A stretch of DNA of 64,000 nt from Lichenicola sp965198575 (GTDB lineage: Bacteria; Pseudomonadota; Alphaproteobacteria; Acetobacterales; Acetobacteraceae), in contig NZ_OZ240671.1 in assembly GCF_965198575.1 (NCBI RefSeq), positions 2,232,001 through 2,296,000 on the forward strand, in the 5' to 3' direction. A model generated the notes under the pieces. The model was given only the letters and a program-made list of their open reading frames with translations, ran no database searches and was not told the DNA's origin. The position numbers and the translations under genes are program-made. Position 1 is the stretch's first letter. Each line of letters opens with the position of its first letter. Shown here piece by piece: positions 15,133-24,175 of this stretch.

Positions 15133-16251
15133 GCGGGCGTCATTCCGCGCAAGCGAATCTCGTCCTCTGGCCTCTCGACCGAGGCTGCTGCCCAGGCTCT
15201 GGAGCTGAGAGCAGCACATCCTCTGCGTGTTGCCCAGCGGCTTCTGCCCGCGACACTGGCGGAGTTTCTGCCGTCCTGACGCGGCTTATGATCGGGTCCG
15301 CGCTTTGGTCACCGTTGGACCCGGGTTCCGGCTCGTCGCGCCCGGCGTGCCTGCCTCACTCTAATTCAGGCAAGTCAAGACCGCTTGATCCGATCAACAC
15401 GCTCAAACTCTTAACCAGCTGCTTCGGCTCAAGCTGGTTACTTGAGGGCTTCAGCAGGTATGGACGGGAGCATCAATCGTTCGTGGTTATGCGTCCCCGT
15501 AATCAACACGCATCGTCGATCACGCAGACGCGCCGGGCCACCAGGCTCAACCGCAGCTCGCCCGACAGCCCCGACACGGAGCGCGTCGGGCAATTTTGCG
15601 CCCGGCGTGAGCGTCACACAATGTTCCCTACTCGCGATCCGGCCGCATTCCATGGCACGACATGCCAAGCCGGTCGTGCCGACGGAACACCCGTCGAGAT
15701 CGCGGGCACGGGGATCACGCTCCAGCGCCTGCGGGACCCAAAGTCCCCCAGCCAACCATGCCGCGGCGCATCTCGCTGATACCGCTAGCCAGCGGGACCA
15801 CGACGGCAGCTGGGACGAATAATCATCCGCGCCCGACGAGACGCCAGTGATCGTCCCGGGATATGCCAGCACGTCGAACGCCTGCCCGCGGCATAAGCCG
15901 AACGCCTTGCTTTATCGCTCCGACACTGGTCGCGCGTATGAAGTCAGGCGCCACACCACGGGCGCAGCGTGATGTGCCTTCATCGTGCCGGGCCGTAACG
16001 GTGCATGTATCATGAGCGCGGCATGGGTACTTTCCGAGGGTCGCCAACGGCGATTGCCGAGGACAGTGTGCGCTACCGGAATGACACGTCCGGCACACTG
16101 AACGTTGCTCGTTCCCCAATCTGCGCCGCGTATGACACTGGAGATTGCCATGGCGAACCGCTCGGCTGGCGTCTTCAACACCGAAATCACTCTGATCAAC
16201 GGGCACTGTTTTCCAGATCCGATCAGTCTGGCCTAGTAGCTGACCAACTTG
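15133..16251. other. 1.1-kb stretch without a convincing gene
   Basis: Open frames of 60-160 codons occur on both strands, but their translations are rich in Arg, Ser and Pro and match no protein family I know, so I treat them as chance frames in high-GC DNA. The stretch contains one inverted repeat (15413-15439). It separates the Rhs gene from the divergently transcribed oxidase operon, so both promoters should lie here, but I could not place them. Confidence 0.55.
15413..15439. repeat. Inverted repeat AACCAGCT-N11-AGCTGGTT
   Basis: A perfect 8-bp inverted repeat has an 11-base loop (GCTTCGGCTCA). A looser outer match (CTCAA ... TTGAG) extends it. There is no T tract, so it is not a canonical terminator. 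It may be an extragenic palindrome or an operator. Confidence 0.45.
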
Positions 16252-17025
16252 ATGTCCAAGATTTCATCCAGCCCGTGTTCCGTGCCAGTTTCGTCTCCGC
16301 TGCGTCACGCAAACGGCAGAGGCTACGGCCTCTGGGCTGCGGTCTTTGTCCTGGCGCTGACCTGCATCCCGGCTTCGACTTCAGCTCAAAGCCGCGCCGA
16401 GGCGCCAGATACGATCGCCGCACGATTACAGGCCTGCGCAGCGTGCCACGGCAACGACGGCGAAGGGACCACGAATGAAGACTTCCCGCGCCTGGCTGGA
16501 AAGCCTGCCGAGTATCTAATGCATCAGCTCGTCGCCTTTCGCGACAGTCGACGCAGCTATCTGCCGATGAACTATCTGCTCGAGTATCAGAACGACGCTT
16601 TCCTGCATCAGGTCGCCGACTACTACGCGAGCCGCCATCCCGTACTGCGGCCGCAAGTCCGGTCCGACATCAGCCCGGCAACACTTCAGCGTGGCCGTTC
16701 CATCGCCACCGAGGGTAACCAGGCCGCCGGCACTCTCGCCTGTGCCGCCTGCCACGGGGCCCGCTTCACTGGCATGCAGCCCGCCATCCCTGGCCTGATC
16801 GGGCTGCGCGCCAGCTACATCAGTGCGCAACTCGGTGCATGGCGGTACGGTACGCGTACGGCCGCGGCGCCTGACTGTATGCAGGTCGTGGCCGCCGCCC
16901 TGACCGAAGCCGACACCACTGCTGTCGCTGCATGGCTGGCCGCACAGCCGATCCCACCGGATCCTGCGCCGATGGAGCAACACGCCGTTAAAATACCGAC
17001 GCGGTGCGGGAGCGAGCCGCAGTGA
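16252..17025 (+). CDS. Dihaem cytochrome c (c4-like)
   Basis: This is a periplasmic electron carrier with two CAACHG haem-binding sites at about residues 62-66 and 164-168, each in its own class I cytochrome domain (PRLAGKPAEYLMHQL in the first, IPGLIGLRASYISAQL in the second). This two-domain layout is that of cytochrome c4. A signal sequence with hydrophobic core GLWAAVFVLALTCIPA ends before about residue 46. The frame also offers a TTG three bases earlier; the ATG at 16252 is preferred. It heads the oxidase operon and overlaps the next gene by four bases, so it probably delivers electrons to the oxidase encoded downstream. Confidence 0.85.
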   Translation: MSKISSSPCSVPVSSPLRHANGRGYGLWAAVFVLALTCIPASTSAQSRAEAPDTIAARLQACAACHGNDGEGTTNEDFPRLAGKPAEYLMHQLVAFRDSRRSYLPMNYLLEYQNDAFLHQVADYYASRHPVLRPQVRSDISPATLQRGRSIATEGNQAAGTLACAACHGARFTGMQPAIPGLIGLRASYISAQLGAWRYGTRTAAAPDCMQVVAAALTEADTTAVAAWLAAQPIPPDPAPMEQHAVKIPTRCGSEPQ

Positions 17026-18305
17026 CGCGGGGCCGGTGGGCGCTGCCGCGGCTGGCCGGTCGGTGGCTTGGCCTTGCGCTGCTGCTGCTTGCCGGCACGC
17101 AGATCCCGGTCGCGGCGCGGTCGTCGCCACCGCTGCTCAGGTCAGACCCGGAACTGGCAAAGGGTGCATACCTCGCTCGCGCCGGCGATTGTGTTGCCTG
17201 TCACACAGGCCCCGGCGGAAAACCGTTCGCGGGCGGCCTGCCGATGCAGACCCCATTCGGCACCATGTACTCGACCAACATCACGCCGGACCCGACCGGC
17301 ATCGGCGGCTGGACCGCGGGTCAGTTCTACGGCGTGTTGCACGATGGCCGCAGCCCGGACGGCGGGCTGATCTACCCGACGATGCCGTTCGGCTCCTACA
17401 CCAAGCTCCCGCGCGCAGACTCCGACGCCATCTTCGCCTATCTCCGCACGGTTCCACCGGTCAGGGCGATCGACCGCGCCAGCGAGCTGCAATTTCCCTA
17501 TGATAATCGGATCCTGATCCTGGGCTGGAGAACCCTGTTCTTCCGTGCGGGCAGCTACGTTCCCGACCCGACTAAAACGGCCGATTGGAACCGCGGCGCC
17601 TACCTCGTGCAGGGACCGGGGCATTGCGGAATGTGCCACACGCCGACCAACGCGCTCGGCGGCAGTTCGCCGGCCCGGGCGTTCGAGGGCGGCCTCATTC
17701 CGATGCAGAACTGGTATGCGCCCTCGCTGACCTCCAACAAGGAAGCCGGCCTGGGCGAGTGGAGCCTGCAGGACATTGCCGACTTGCTGCGGACAGGGAT
17801 CTCGCAGCGCGGCGCCGTCTACGGCCCGATGGCGGAGGTCGTTTACGACAGCCTGCAATATCTCGACGACAGCGACATCAACGCGATGGCCGTCTATCTC
17901 AAAAGTCTGGGTCAGGGCCATCCGTCCAGTGCGCCGGCGGCGTCGGTGTCCTCGACCGAGACCAGCCTGCTGCTGCACCTGGGCCACGACATCTACCAGG
18001 GCAACTGCACGAGTTGCCACGGCGCCGACGGCGTCGGTGCGCCGCCCGACTATCCACCGCTCGCCGGCAATGCGTCGATCCAGATGACGTCCGCGGTGAA
18101 CCCGATCCGCATGGTGCTGAACGGCGGCTACCCGCCCGGCACCACCGGCAACCCCGCGCCCTACGGAATGCCACCGTTCGCCCAGACTCTATCGGATGAC
18201 GAAGTTGCTGCCGTGGTCTCCTACATTCGCGCATCGTGGGGCAACCGCGGCACCTCCATCTCCGCCGGTCAGGCCAACGCGCTCCGCCGCGCATCGCTGG
18301 ATTGA
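17022..18305 (+). CDS. Trihaem cytochrome c (membrane dehydrogenase cytochrome-subunit type)
   Basis: The 427-residue product has three haem sites: CVACH (57-61), CGMCH (202-206) and CTSCH (329-333). The first two domains carry the conserved NITPDPTGIGGW and YAPSLTSNKEAGLGEW segments seen in the cytochrome subunits of alcohol, gluconate and sorbitol dehydrogenases of acetic acid bacteria. No dehydrogenase flavo- or quinoprotein subunit is adjacent, so here it may act as an electron entry protein for the oxidase. I choose the GTG at 17022, which overlaps the previous stop (GTGA) and follows GGGAG. An upstream GTG at 17004 is in frame. A signal peptide (LAGRWLGLALLLLAGTQIPVAA) is clear. Confidence 0.85.
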   Translation: MTRGRWALPRLAGRWLGLALLLLAGTQIPVAARSSPPLLRSDPELAKGAYLARAGDCVACHTGPGGKPFAGGLPMQTPFGTMYSTNITPDPTGIGGWTAGQFYGVLHDGRSPDGGLIYPTMPFGSYTKLPRADSDAIFAYLRTVPPVRAIDRASELQFPYDNRILILGWRTLFFRAGSYVPDPTKTADWNRGAYLVQGPGHCGMCHTPTNALGGSSPARAFEGGLIPMQNWYAPSLTSNKEAGLGEWSLQDIADLLRTGISQRGAVYGPMAEVVYDSLQYLDDSDINAMAVYLKSLGQGHPSSAPAASVSSTETSLLLHLGHDIYQGNCTSCHGADGVGAPPDYPPLAGNASIQMTSAVNPIRMVLNGGYPPGTTGNPAPYGMPPFAQTLSDDEVAAVVSYIRASWGNRGTSISAGQANALRRASLD

Positions 18306-18312
18306 TGATGCC

Positions 18313-18483
18313 ATGATCAACAGCGAGACCCCCGATCAGGACGATCAGGCCAAGGTGGAGCGGATCGTTGCCGCCGGCCCGCTCGGCGCGCTGGTCCTGG
18401 CCGGGACGACGACCGCGATCGTGATCGCGATCTGGCTCATCTTCTATCTTGTCGTTTTCATGCCTCGGGCGGCCGCACCATGA
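18313..18483 (+). CDS. Small single-helix membrane peptide, possible oxidase subunit IIa
   Basis: The product is 56 residues (MINSETPDQDDQAKVER...) with one transmembrane helix, roughly LGALVLAGTTTAIVIAIWLIFYLVVF, at its C-terminal half. It overlaps the subunit II start by four bases (ATGA) and lies eight bases after the trihaem cytochrome gene. ba3-type oxidases carry a small single-helix subunit beside subunit II, and position and topology fit that role. Sequence identity to known IIa subunits could not be tested. Confidence 0.65.
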   Translation: MINSETPDQDDQAKVERIVAAGPLGALVLAGTTTAIVIAIWLIFYLVVFMPRAAAP

Positions 18484-19040
18484 TCCCGCCGATCGACAGT
18501 GCGGCAGAAAAGATAGCCAACCGCGTCGAACGTCGCTGGGCCGCGATTTCGGTCGCGATCGTTGCAAGCCTCGTCGTGATGGCTGCCTTCGGTGGCATCC
18601 ACCAGGCCGCGATGCCGCAGCGGCAAGTCGAGCTCGTCGATCCACGCACGCTGCATGTGTCCGGCGAATTCATCGAGAGCAATCTCGGCACCGGCCTCGA
18701 GCCGGATGGCTCGGTGACCGTGCGCCTCATCGCGCAGCAATACTCCTTCACGCCCGCATGTATCGTCGTGCCGGCCGACGTACCCGTGAACATCCGCGCG
18801 ACCAGCGCCGACGCGGTGCATGGCCTGCTGATCGATGGCACCAACGTCAACCTCATGCTGGTCCCGGGATACATCTCGAGCGCGCCGACGCGGTTCACCC
18901 GGCTGGGTGACCGCCACATGCCCTGCCACGAATTCTGCGGCATCGGTCATGAAGGCATGTGGGGCCGCGTGCGCGTGGTCGACCGGACGACCTTCATGCA
19001 GTTGGCGGCCGACCGGCGGAGAAACGACTGTGGTGGTTAA
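18480..19040 (+). CDS. Cytochrome c oxidase subunit II, ba3-like (CuA)
   Basis: This subunit carries the binuclear CuA centre that accepts electrons from cytochrome c. The 186-residue product has one N-terminal membrane helix (about 20-40) and a cupredoxin domain with the full CuA ligand set: His114 and the motif CHEFCGIGHEGM (Cys149, Cys153, His157, Met160). A single helix instead of two is typical of the ba3 class. It overlaps subunit I by eleven bases. Confidence 0.92.
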   Translation: MIPPIDSAAEKIANRVERRWAAISVAIVASLVVMAAFGGIHQAAMPQRQVELVDPRTLHVSGEFIESNLGTGLEPDGSVTVRLIAQQYSFTPACIVVPADVPVNIRATSADAVHGLLIDGTNVNLMLVPGYISSAPTRFTRLGDRHMPCHEFCGIGHEGMWGRVRVVDRTTFMQLAADRRRNDCGG

Positions 19041-20655
19041 CAGGCGACTGATCCTCGCGCATTTCTGGCTTGCCTTCGCAACATTCGGGGCGGCGTTGCT
19101 GCTCGGCGAGTGGCAGATGTTCGTCCGCAGCCCGCTGCATGCCTGGCTCGGCGACGCGGAGCACTACTACCGGTCGGTGACCGAGCACGGTGTCGCGATG
19201 GCCTACGTGCTGCCCACGCTGGTCGCCATGGGCTTCGGCTATTTCGTGTCCGAGACAGCCCTGCAGCAGCCGTTGATCGGCCGGCGCTGGGCATGGACCG
19301 GCTTCGCTCTGGTCGCAGCAGGCGCGGTTCTGGCCACCATCCCGATCTCGCTCGGCCTCGCCTCGGTCCTCTACACGTTCTACCCGCCGATGATCGCAAA
19401 CCCGGGGTTCTACCTCGGCATCGTGCTGGTCGTGGTCGGTTCCTGGATCTGGGTCGCCTTGATGGCGATCAACCTGGCCGCCTGGAAGCGCGCAAACCCC
19501 GGCCAGCCGGTGCCATTGGCCATGTTCGCCACCGTCGCCGGCGCCCTGTTGTGGGGCTGGACAGCCGTCGGAGCCGCGATGGAGATCCTGTTCCAGATCC
19601 TGCCGGTGGCGTTGGGCCTGAAAAGCACGATCGATGCCGGCCTGTCGCGGGTGTTGTTTTCCTGGACCTTGCACGCCATCGTCTATTTCTGGCTGATGCC
19701 GGCCTACATCGCCTATTACACGATCGTGCCGCGGGCGATCGGCGGCCGACTTTATAGCGACCAGATGGGCCGTCTGTCCTTCGCATTGTTCCTGGTCGTG
19801 TCTATGCCGATCGGGATCCATCATCTGTTCGCCGACCCGGAAGTCGGCGCCGGCTTCAAGTTCCTGCACTCGACCTTCACCGCGCTGGTGGCGCTGCCGA
19901 CGCTGCTGACGGTCTTCACGATCTGCGCCTCGGTGGAGATCGCCGGAAGACTGCGCGGCGGCAAGGGCACGCTGGGCTGGCTGCGCGCGTTGCCCTGGCA
20001 GAACCCGATCATGCTGGCCGCTGCCTTCTCGTTCATCATGCTCGGCATCGGCGGCGCCGGTGGGCTGATCAACATGAGCTCCCAGCTCAACGCGACGATC
20101 CACAACACCCAGTTCGTCACCGGCCATTTCCACCTGATTTTCGGCGGCGCCATCGTCATCATGTATTTCGCCATTGCCTATGACGTGTGGCCGCATCTCA
20201 CCGGCCGTGCGCTCGGCAACCTGGCCCTGGTCCGTGCGCAACTCTGGACCTGGTTCGTCGGCATGATGGTGCTGACCCTGCCGTGGCACTATGTCGGGAT
20301 CATCGGCATGCCGCGGCGAATGGCCTTCTACGACTACACCGATCCGGCGATCGCCCGCATGGCGCTACCGGTCATCATGTCGGTCGTCGGTGGCGCCGTC
20401 CTGGTCGTATCGGGCGCCTTGTTCCTGCTCGTGCTGTTGCGCGCCCAGAGAACCAGCCTGACGGATCCCGGCACCTACCGCTTCAGCATGGCTGTGCACG
20501 TTCCTCGCCACGTCCCGGCCGCACTGAATGGCTTCGGCCTCTGGTCCGGGTTGATGATCGCGCTGACCGTGCTGAATTACGGCTTTCCTGTTGCCAACCT
20601 GCTCGCCCGACACGGCAACGAAGTGCCGGCGATCGCCAGTGCCGGCCAGCATTGA
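19030..20655 (+). CDS. Cytochrome c oxidase subunit I, ba3-like
   Basis: This is the catalytic haem-copper subunit that reduces O2 and pumps protons across the inner membrane. In the 541-residue polytopic product I see the low-spin haem ligands His53 and His368, the active-site haem ligand His366 (GHFHLIFGG), and the CuB ligands His215, His264 and His265 (IGIHHLFADP). The cross-linked tyrosine is expected at Tyr219 (HAIVY). The K-type proton path and lack of D-channel residues would fit the B family. The GTG at 19030 is chosen because GGAG lies about nine bases upstream; an in-frame ATG further upstream, at 18835, lies deep inside subunit II. Confidence 0.93.
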   Translation: MVVNRRLILAHFWLAFATFGAALLLGEWQMFVRSPLHAWLGDAEHYYRSVTEHGVAMAYVLPTLVAMGFGYFVSETALQQPLIGRRWAWTGFALVAAGAVLATIPISLGLASVLYTFYPPMIANPGFYLGIVLVVVGSWIWVALMAINLAAWKRANPGQPVPLAMFATVAGALLWGWTAVGAAMEILFQILPVALGLKSTIDAGLSRVLFSWTLHAIVYFWLMPAYIAYYTIVPRAIGGRLYSDQMGRLSFALFLVVSMPIGIHHLFADPEVGAGFKFLHSTFTALVALPTLLTVFTICASVEIAGRLRGGKGTLGWLRALPWQNPIMLAAAFSFIMLGIGGAGGLINMSSQLNATIHNTQFVTGHFHLIFGGAIVIMYFAIAYDVWPHLTGRALGNLALVRAQLWTWFVGMMVLTLPWHYVGIIGMPRRMAFYDYTDPAIARMALPVIMSVVGGAVLVVSGALFLLVLLRAQRTSLTDPGTYRFSMAVHVPRHVPAALNGFGLWSGLMIALTVLNYGFPVANLLARHGNEVPAIASAGQH

Positions 20656-20679
20656 GCCCCCGGCCGTGAAGGGTCAGCC

Positions 20680-21480
20680 ATGAGCGCCGAGCGGCCGCCG
20701 ACCGGGAGGGACCGCTGGGCGGTCGTCAGCGCCGCCATCATCGCAGGCGTGGCAGGCCTGTCGATCGCAGCCGGCTTCGTCTGGTTTCCGACGTTGATGT
20801 CGAGCGACAATCGGGAAACCCTCTGGCAGCAGATCTGCGGCGCGGCCGGGCTGGTGCGCAGCTACGCCTCGGTCGAGCCGGTGGTCGGGCCGACCGTGCT
20901 GACCTCGCAGGTCGTGATGACGCCGCAGATGCTGGCCGCTCCGACCGCCGAGGATATCGGCCGCGGCGCGACCTTCGCCCTTCGCTGCACCGTATGCCAT
21001 GGCGCGCGCGGGCTGAGCGACGCGAACTCGCCCAATCTGGCCGGACAATACCGCGTGGTGCTCTACAAGCAGATCCGGGACTTCGCATCGGGCGCTCGCC
21101 CCAGCAGCGTCATGGGCCCGCTTGTCGCGCATCTCGGCGATCCGGAGATGCGTGATCTTGCTGCCTACTACGCATACCTGCCGGCGCTGCCGCCGTATCA
21201 TCCGGTCAGCTCGGGGCCGATGCCGGCCATCGTGTCGGGCGGCGCGCCGATGCGCGGCATCGCACCCTGCGGCGCCTGCCACGGTGGCCTGGCCAACAAG
21301 ACCGGCAGCGCCTGGCTCGAGGGGCAGCCCGAACGCTACCTGCTGGCTCAACTGCATGCCTTCGCATCGGGTGATCGCCATAACGACATCAGCAGGCAGA
21401 TGCGCAACGTCGCCCACGACATGACACCGGTCGAGATGGCGGAAGCGGCCGCCTACTATGCGAACCAGCCTCTCAGATAG
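20680..21480 (+). CDS. Membrane-anchored dihaem cytochrome c
   Basis: The 266-residue product has an N-terminal hydrophobic anchor (about 14-38, not obviously cleaved) and two haem sites, CTVCH (103-107) and CGACH (197-201), in c4-like domains (NLAGQYRVVLYKQIRDF; WLEGQPERYLLAQLHAF). It is the last gene of the oxidase operon, 24 bases after subunit I and preceded by AAGGG. It is likely a tethered electron donor to CuA. It converges on the efflux transporter gene, with no strong terminator hairpin in the 34 bases between. Confidence 0.87.
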   Translation: MSAERPPTGRDRWAVVSAAIIAGVAGLSIAAGFVWFPTLMSSDNRETLWQQICGAAGLVRSYASVEPVVGPTVLTSQVVMTPQMLAAPTAEDIGRGATFALRCTVCHGARGLSDANSPNLAGQYRVVLYKQIRDFASGARPSSVMGPLVAHLGDPEMRDLAAYYAYLPALPPYHPVSSGPMPAIVSGGAPMRGIAPCGACHGGLANKTGSAWLEGQPERYLLAQLHAFASGDRHNDISRQMRNVAHDMTPVEMAEAAAYYANQPLR

Positions 21481-21514
21481 GACCGCATCCGCGACCAACC
21501 GCCGTCGGCTCGCG

Positions 21515-23050
21515 TCAATGCGCCGCAGACGGAGCCTTCGCCGGCGCGACCGACCGGAGAAACGGGACCATCAGCGTGCCGATGACGAACACCACCATGA
21601 TGACGCTGAAGGCGTCCGCATAGGCGAGCGTCGACGCCTCACGGTATGCCGTCTGCCAAAGCGTGTGAAGCGCCGCCGCATGTCCCGGATCCGAGCCGGC
21701 GGGGAGCGCGCCGTATCGGGAGTTCGCCGCCGCGACGAACCGGTTCATCGCACCGTTGGACGGCGTCAGATGTGACGCGATGCGGTCGAAATGCAGGTTG
21801 GTCCGGCTGTTCAGGATTGCAGCGCTCACGGCGATGCCGACCGCACCTCCCAGATTACGCATCATGTTGAACAGCCCGCTCGCATATTTGAGCCGCGCCG
21901 GCGACAGGCTCCCCAGCCCGAGATTGACGCTGGGCGCGACCGCGAACACCTGCGGAAACCCGCGCAGGATCTGCGGGATCAGCAGCTCCGCCGCACTCCA
22001 CTGGCTCGTGATGAAGGAAAAGCTCCACATCGCGAGCGCGAAGCACGCCATTCCGGCCATCATCAGCCAGCGCGGATCGAAACGCTTCGACAGCAGGATG
22101 AATGCCGGCGTTCCAAGCAGCGATGCGGCGCCGGTCGAGAAGATCGCCATTCCGGTCTGCCACGCGCTGTAGCCGCGCACGTAGCCGAGAAACAGCGGCG
22201 TCAGGTAGATCGTCGTGAAAATCCCGATCCCGGTGATGAACGACAGGATGCAACCCAGCGCGAAATTGCGGTTCGTGAATGCCCTGAGATCGACAACCGG
22301 ATTTGCCACCACCAGGCTGCGCACGACGAAGCCCAGGAGCGTCAGCCCCGAAATCCAGGCGCAATCGGTGATCGTGGCATCGTCGAACCAGTTCCAGCGC
22401 GTGCCTTCCTCGAGCACGTATTCGAGGGTCGCCAGGCCGATCGCCATCAGGACCATGCCGGGATAGTCGGCACCGCGCAGCAATTTCAGGTCAGGCTTGT
22501 CGATGTCCACCAGCAGCGGCACCAGCACCGTCACCACAAGGCCGGGCACCAGGTTTATGTAGAACAGCCAGTGCCAGTCGAGGGTGTCGGTGATCCAGCC
22601 GCCGATCACCGGCCCCAGTGTCGGGGCCACGGAGGCGATCGTTCCGATCACCGCGGCGCTGTACACCCGCCTCGTGCCCTGGAAGAAGTGGAACGACGAG
22701 GTGAAGACGGTCGGGATCATCGACGCGCCAAGCAGCCCCTGCAACGCGCGAAAGACGATCATGCTCTCGATGTTCCACGCCATCCCGCACAGCATGCTCG
22801 ACACGGTAAAACCGGCTGCCGAGGCGGTGAACAACCAGCGCGTCGAGAACACCCGGGTCAGCCAACCGGACAGCGGGATCACGATGATCTCGGCTATGAG
22901 ATACGCGGTCTGCACCCAGCTGATCTCGTCCTGCGCCGCCGACAGGCCGCCGCCGATATCCTGCAGCGACGAGGCCACGATCTGGATGTCGAGCAGCGCC
23001 ATGAACATGCCGGCGCACATCACGACGAACGGCAGCACGCTCGGCTGCAC
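21515..23050 (-). CDS. emrB: DHA2-family MFS drug exporter (EmrB-like)
   Basis: This is an inner-membrane proton/drug antiporter of 511 residues with 14 predicted helices. Family signatures are LDIQIVASSLQDIGGGLSAAQDEISWVQTAYLIAEIIVIPLSGWL near the N-terminus and the motif GPVIGGWITDTLDWHWLFYIN. It is the partner of the HlyD-type adaptor encoded three bases upstream. The start is GTG, within a tight hxlR-emrA-emrB operon. The substrate cannot be told from sequence; the pair usually exports hydrophobic toxicants or secondary metabolites. Confidence 0.92.
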   Translation of the reverse strand: MQPSVLPFVVMCAGMFMALLDIQIVASSLQDIGGGLSAAQDEISWVQTAYLIAEIIVIPLSGWLTRVFSTRWLFTASAAGFTVSSMLCGMAWNIESMIVFRALQGLLGASMIPTVFTSSFHFFQGTRRVYSAAVIGTIASVAPTLGPVIGGWITDTLDWHWLFYINLVPGLVVTVLVPLLVDIDKPDLKLLRGADYPGMVLMAIGLATLEYVLEEGTRWNWFDDATITDCAWISGLTLLGFVVRSLVVANPVVDLRAFTNRNFALGCILSFITGIGIFTTIYLTPLFLGYVRGYSAWQTGMAIFSTGAASLLGTPAFILLSKRFDPRWLMMAGMACFALAMWSFSFITSQWSAAELLIPQILRGFPQVFAVAPSVNLGLGSLSPARLKYASGLFNMMRNLGGAVGIAVSAAILNSRTNLHFDRIASHLTPSNGAMNRFVAAANSRYGALPAGSDPGHAAALHTLWQTAYREASTLAYADAFSVIMVVFVIGTLMVPFLRSVAPAKAPSAAH

Positions 23051-23053
23051 GGT

Positions 23054-24175
23054 TCAGTGTCCCGTCTGGAAGTGACTGGTTCGCAGATCGACGCTTACGG
23101 TCGTCGACAGGCCCGGGCGGAGCCTCGACAGCGTTGCATCCTCCACGTCGAGCGCAATTCGGACGGGAACACGCTGCACGATCTTGGTGAAGTTCCCGGT
23201 GGCGTTCTCCGGCGGGATCACGCTGAACACTGCCCCGGTACCTGGCGCCAGGCTGTCGACGCGGCCGTGGAACACGATCCCGGGCGCCACGTCCGCGATC
23301 ACGTCGGCCGTCTGCCCCCGCTTCATCCGCGCGAGCTGGTCCTCCTTGAAGTTCGCATCCACCCAGAGCCCGTGTGCGGGAATGACCGAAAGCAGGTAGC
23401 TGGCCTGCGACACGTAGGCGCCGACGCGTGCTGCCCGGTTGCCGACATAACCGTCGATCGGCGAGCGGATCTGCGTGTAACCGAGATCGAGACCGGCCGT
23501 CCGGAGATCGGCCTCGGCCACCTGGACCATTGCCTGAGCCTCAGCCACCCGCGCTGCCAGCACGTCCAACTCACCTCGCGCCGCTTCGACCGCCGCCGCG
23601 GCACCACTGACCGAGGCAGCCGCTTCCTGGTCGGTAGCCCGGGTCCGTTCCGCGTCCTGACGTGATCCGGCCGGGGTGAGGGCGAGCGCCGCATACCGGG
23701 CGCCTTCGACATGTGCGAACACGAGCTTTGCCGCGGCTGCCCGCAGATCAGCCTCCCGATCCTGGATCGTCGCCCGTTGCGCCTCGGACGCCGCCTGCAG
23801 TCCCTGAAATGCCGCGCGCCGGGCGAGGACCGTTGCCTGGGCTCTGTCGTACGCGGCCTGGAAGTCCCTCGCATCCAGCTGCATCAGCAACTGGCCCGCG
23901 CGCACATGCTCGTTGTCGACAACGGCGACATCGCTGATGAAGCCGGCGACGTGCGGCGCGATCGTCGTGACGTCGCCGCCCACGTAGGCATCATCCGTCG
24001 ACACGATGAACTGACCGTTGGCCCAGTACTGGTAGCCATACCAGCCGATGCCGGCCGCGATCGCGACCCCCGATGCTAGCATCGCCGCCCGCTTCAGGAC
24101 CGTCCGCGCACGCGGCCGCAGCCCGGCCTCGCGTTGCGCCGGTGCGATCACGCGCGCGGTGACGGTCCCGCTCAT
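23054..24175 (-). CDS. emrA: HlyD/EmrA-family membrane fusion protein
   Basis: This is the periplasmic adaptor subunit of a tripartite efflux pump, 373 residues. It has one N-terminal membrane helix (about 28-48), a biotinyl-lipoyl-like segment (VSTDDAYVGGDVTTIAPHVAGFISDVAVVDNEHVRAGQLL), a long coiled-coil hairpin, and the returning lipoyl half with YTQIRSPIDGYVGNRAARVGAYV. Its ATG overlaps the hxlR stop by four bases. No outer-membrane TolC gene is adjacent. Confidence 0.92.
   Translation of the reverse strand: MSGTVTARVIAPAQREAGLRPRARTVLKRAAMLASGVAIAAGIGWYGYQYWANGQFIVSTDDAYVGGDVTTIAPHVAGFISDVAVVDNEHVRAGQLLMQLDARDFQAAYDRAQATVLARRAAFQGLQAASEAQRATIQDREADLRAAAAKLVFAHVEGARYAALALTPAGSRQDAERTRATDQEAAASVSGAAAAVEAARGELDVLAARVAEAQAMVQVAEADLRTAGLDLGYTQIRSPIDGYVGNRAARVGAYVSQASYLLSVIPAHGLWVDANFKEDQLARMKRGQTADVIADVAPGIVFHGRVDSLAPGTGAVFSVIPPENATGNFTKIVQRVPVRIALDVEDATLSRLRPGLSTTVSVDLRTSHFQTGH

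Noticed and set aside
15288..15872. Overlapping frames of 120-160 codons on both strands
   Set aside because: The translations are incoherent, and none overlaps a recognisable motif or RBS.
16150..16236. 28-residue frame MANRSAGVFNTEITLINGH...
   Set aside because: Codon content looks protein-like, but it has no clear ribosome-binding site and no recognised family, and it is too short to support.
21791..23665. 624-codon plus-strand frame
   Set aside because: It is antisense to the EmrAB genes and its low-complexity Arg/His/Gln composition marks it as a mirror of the real coding frames.
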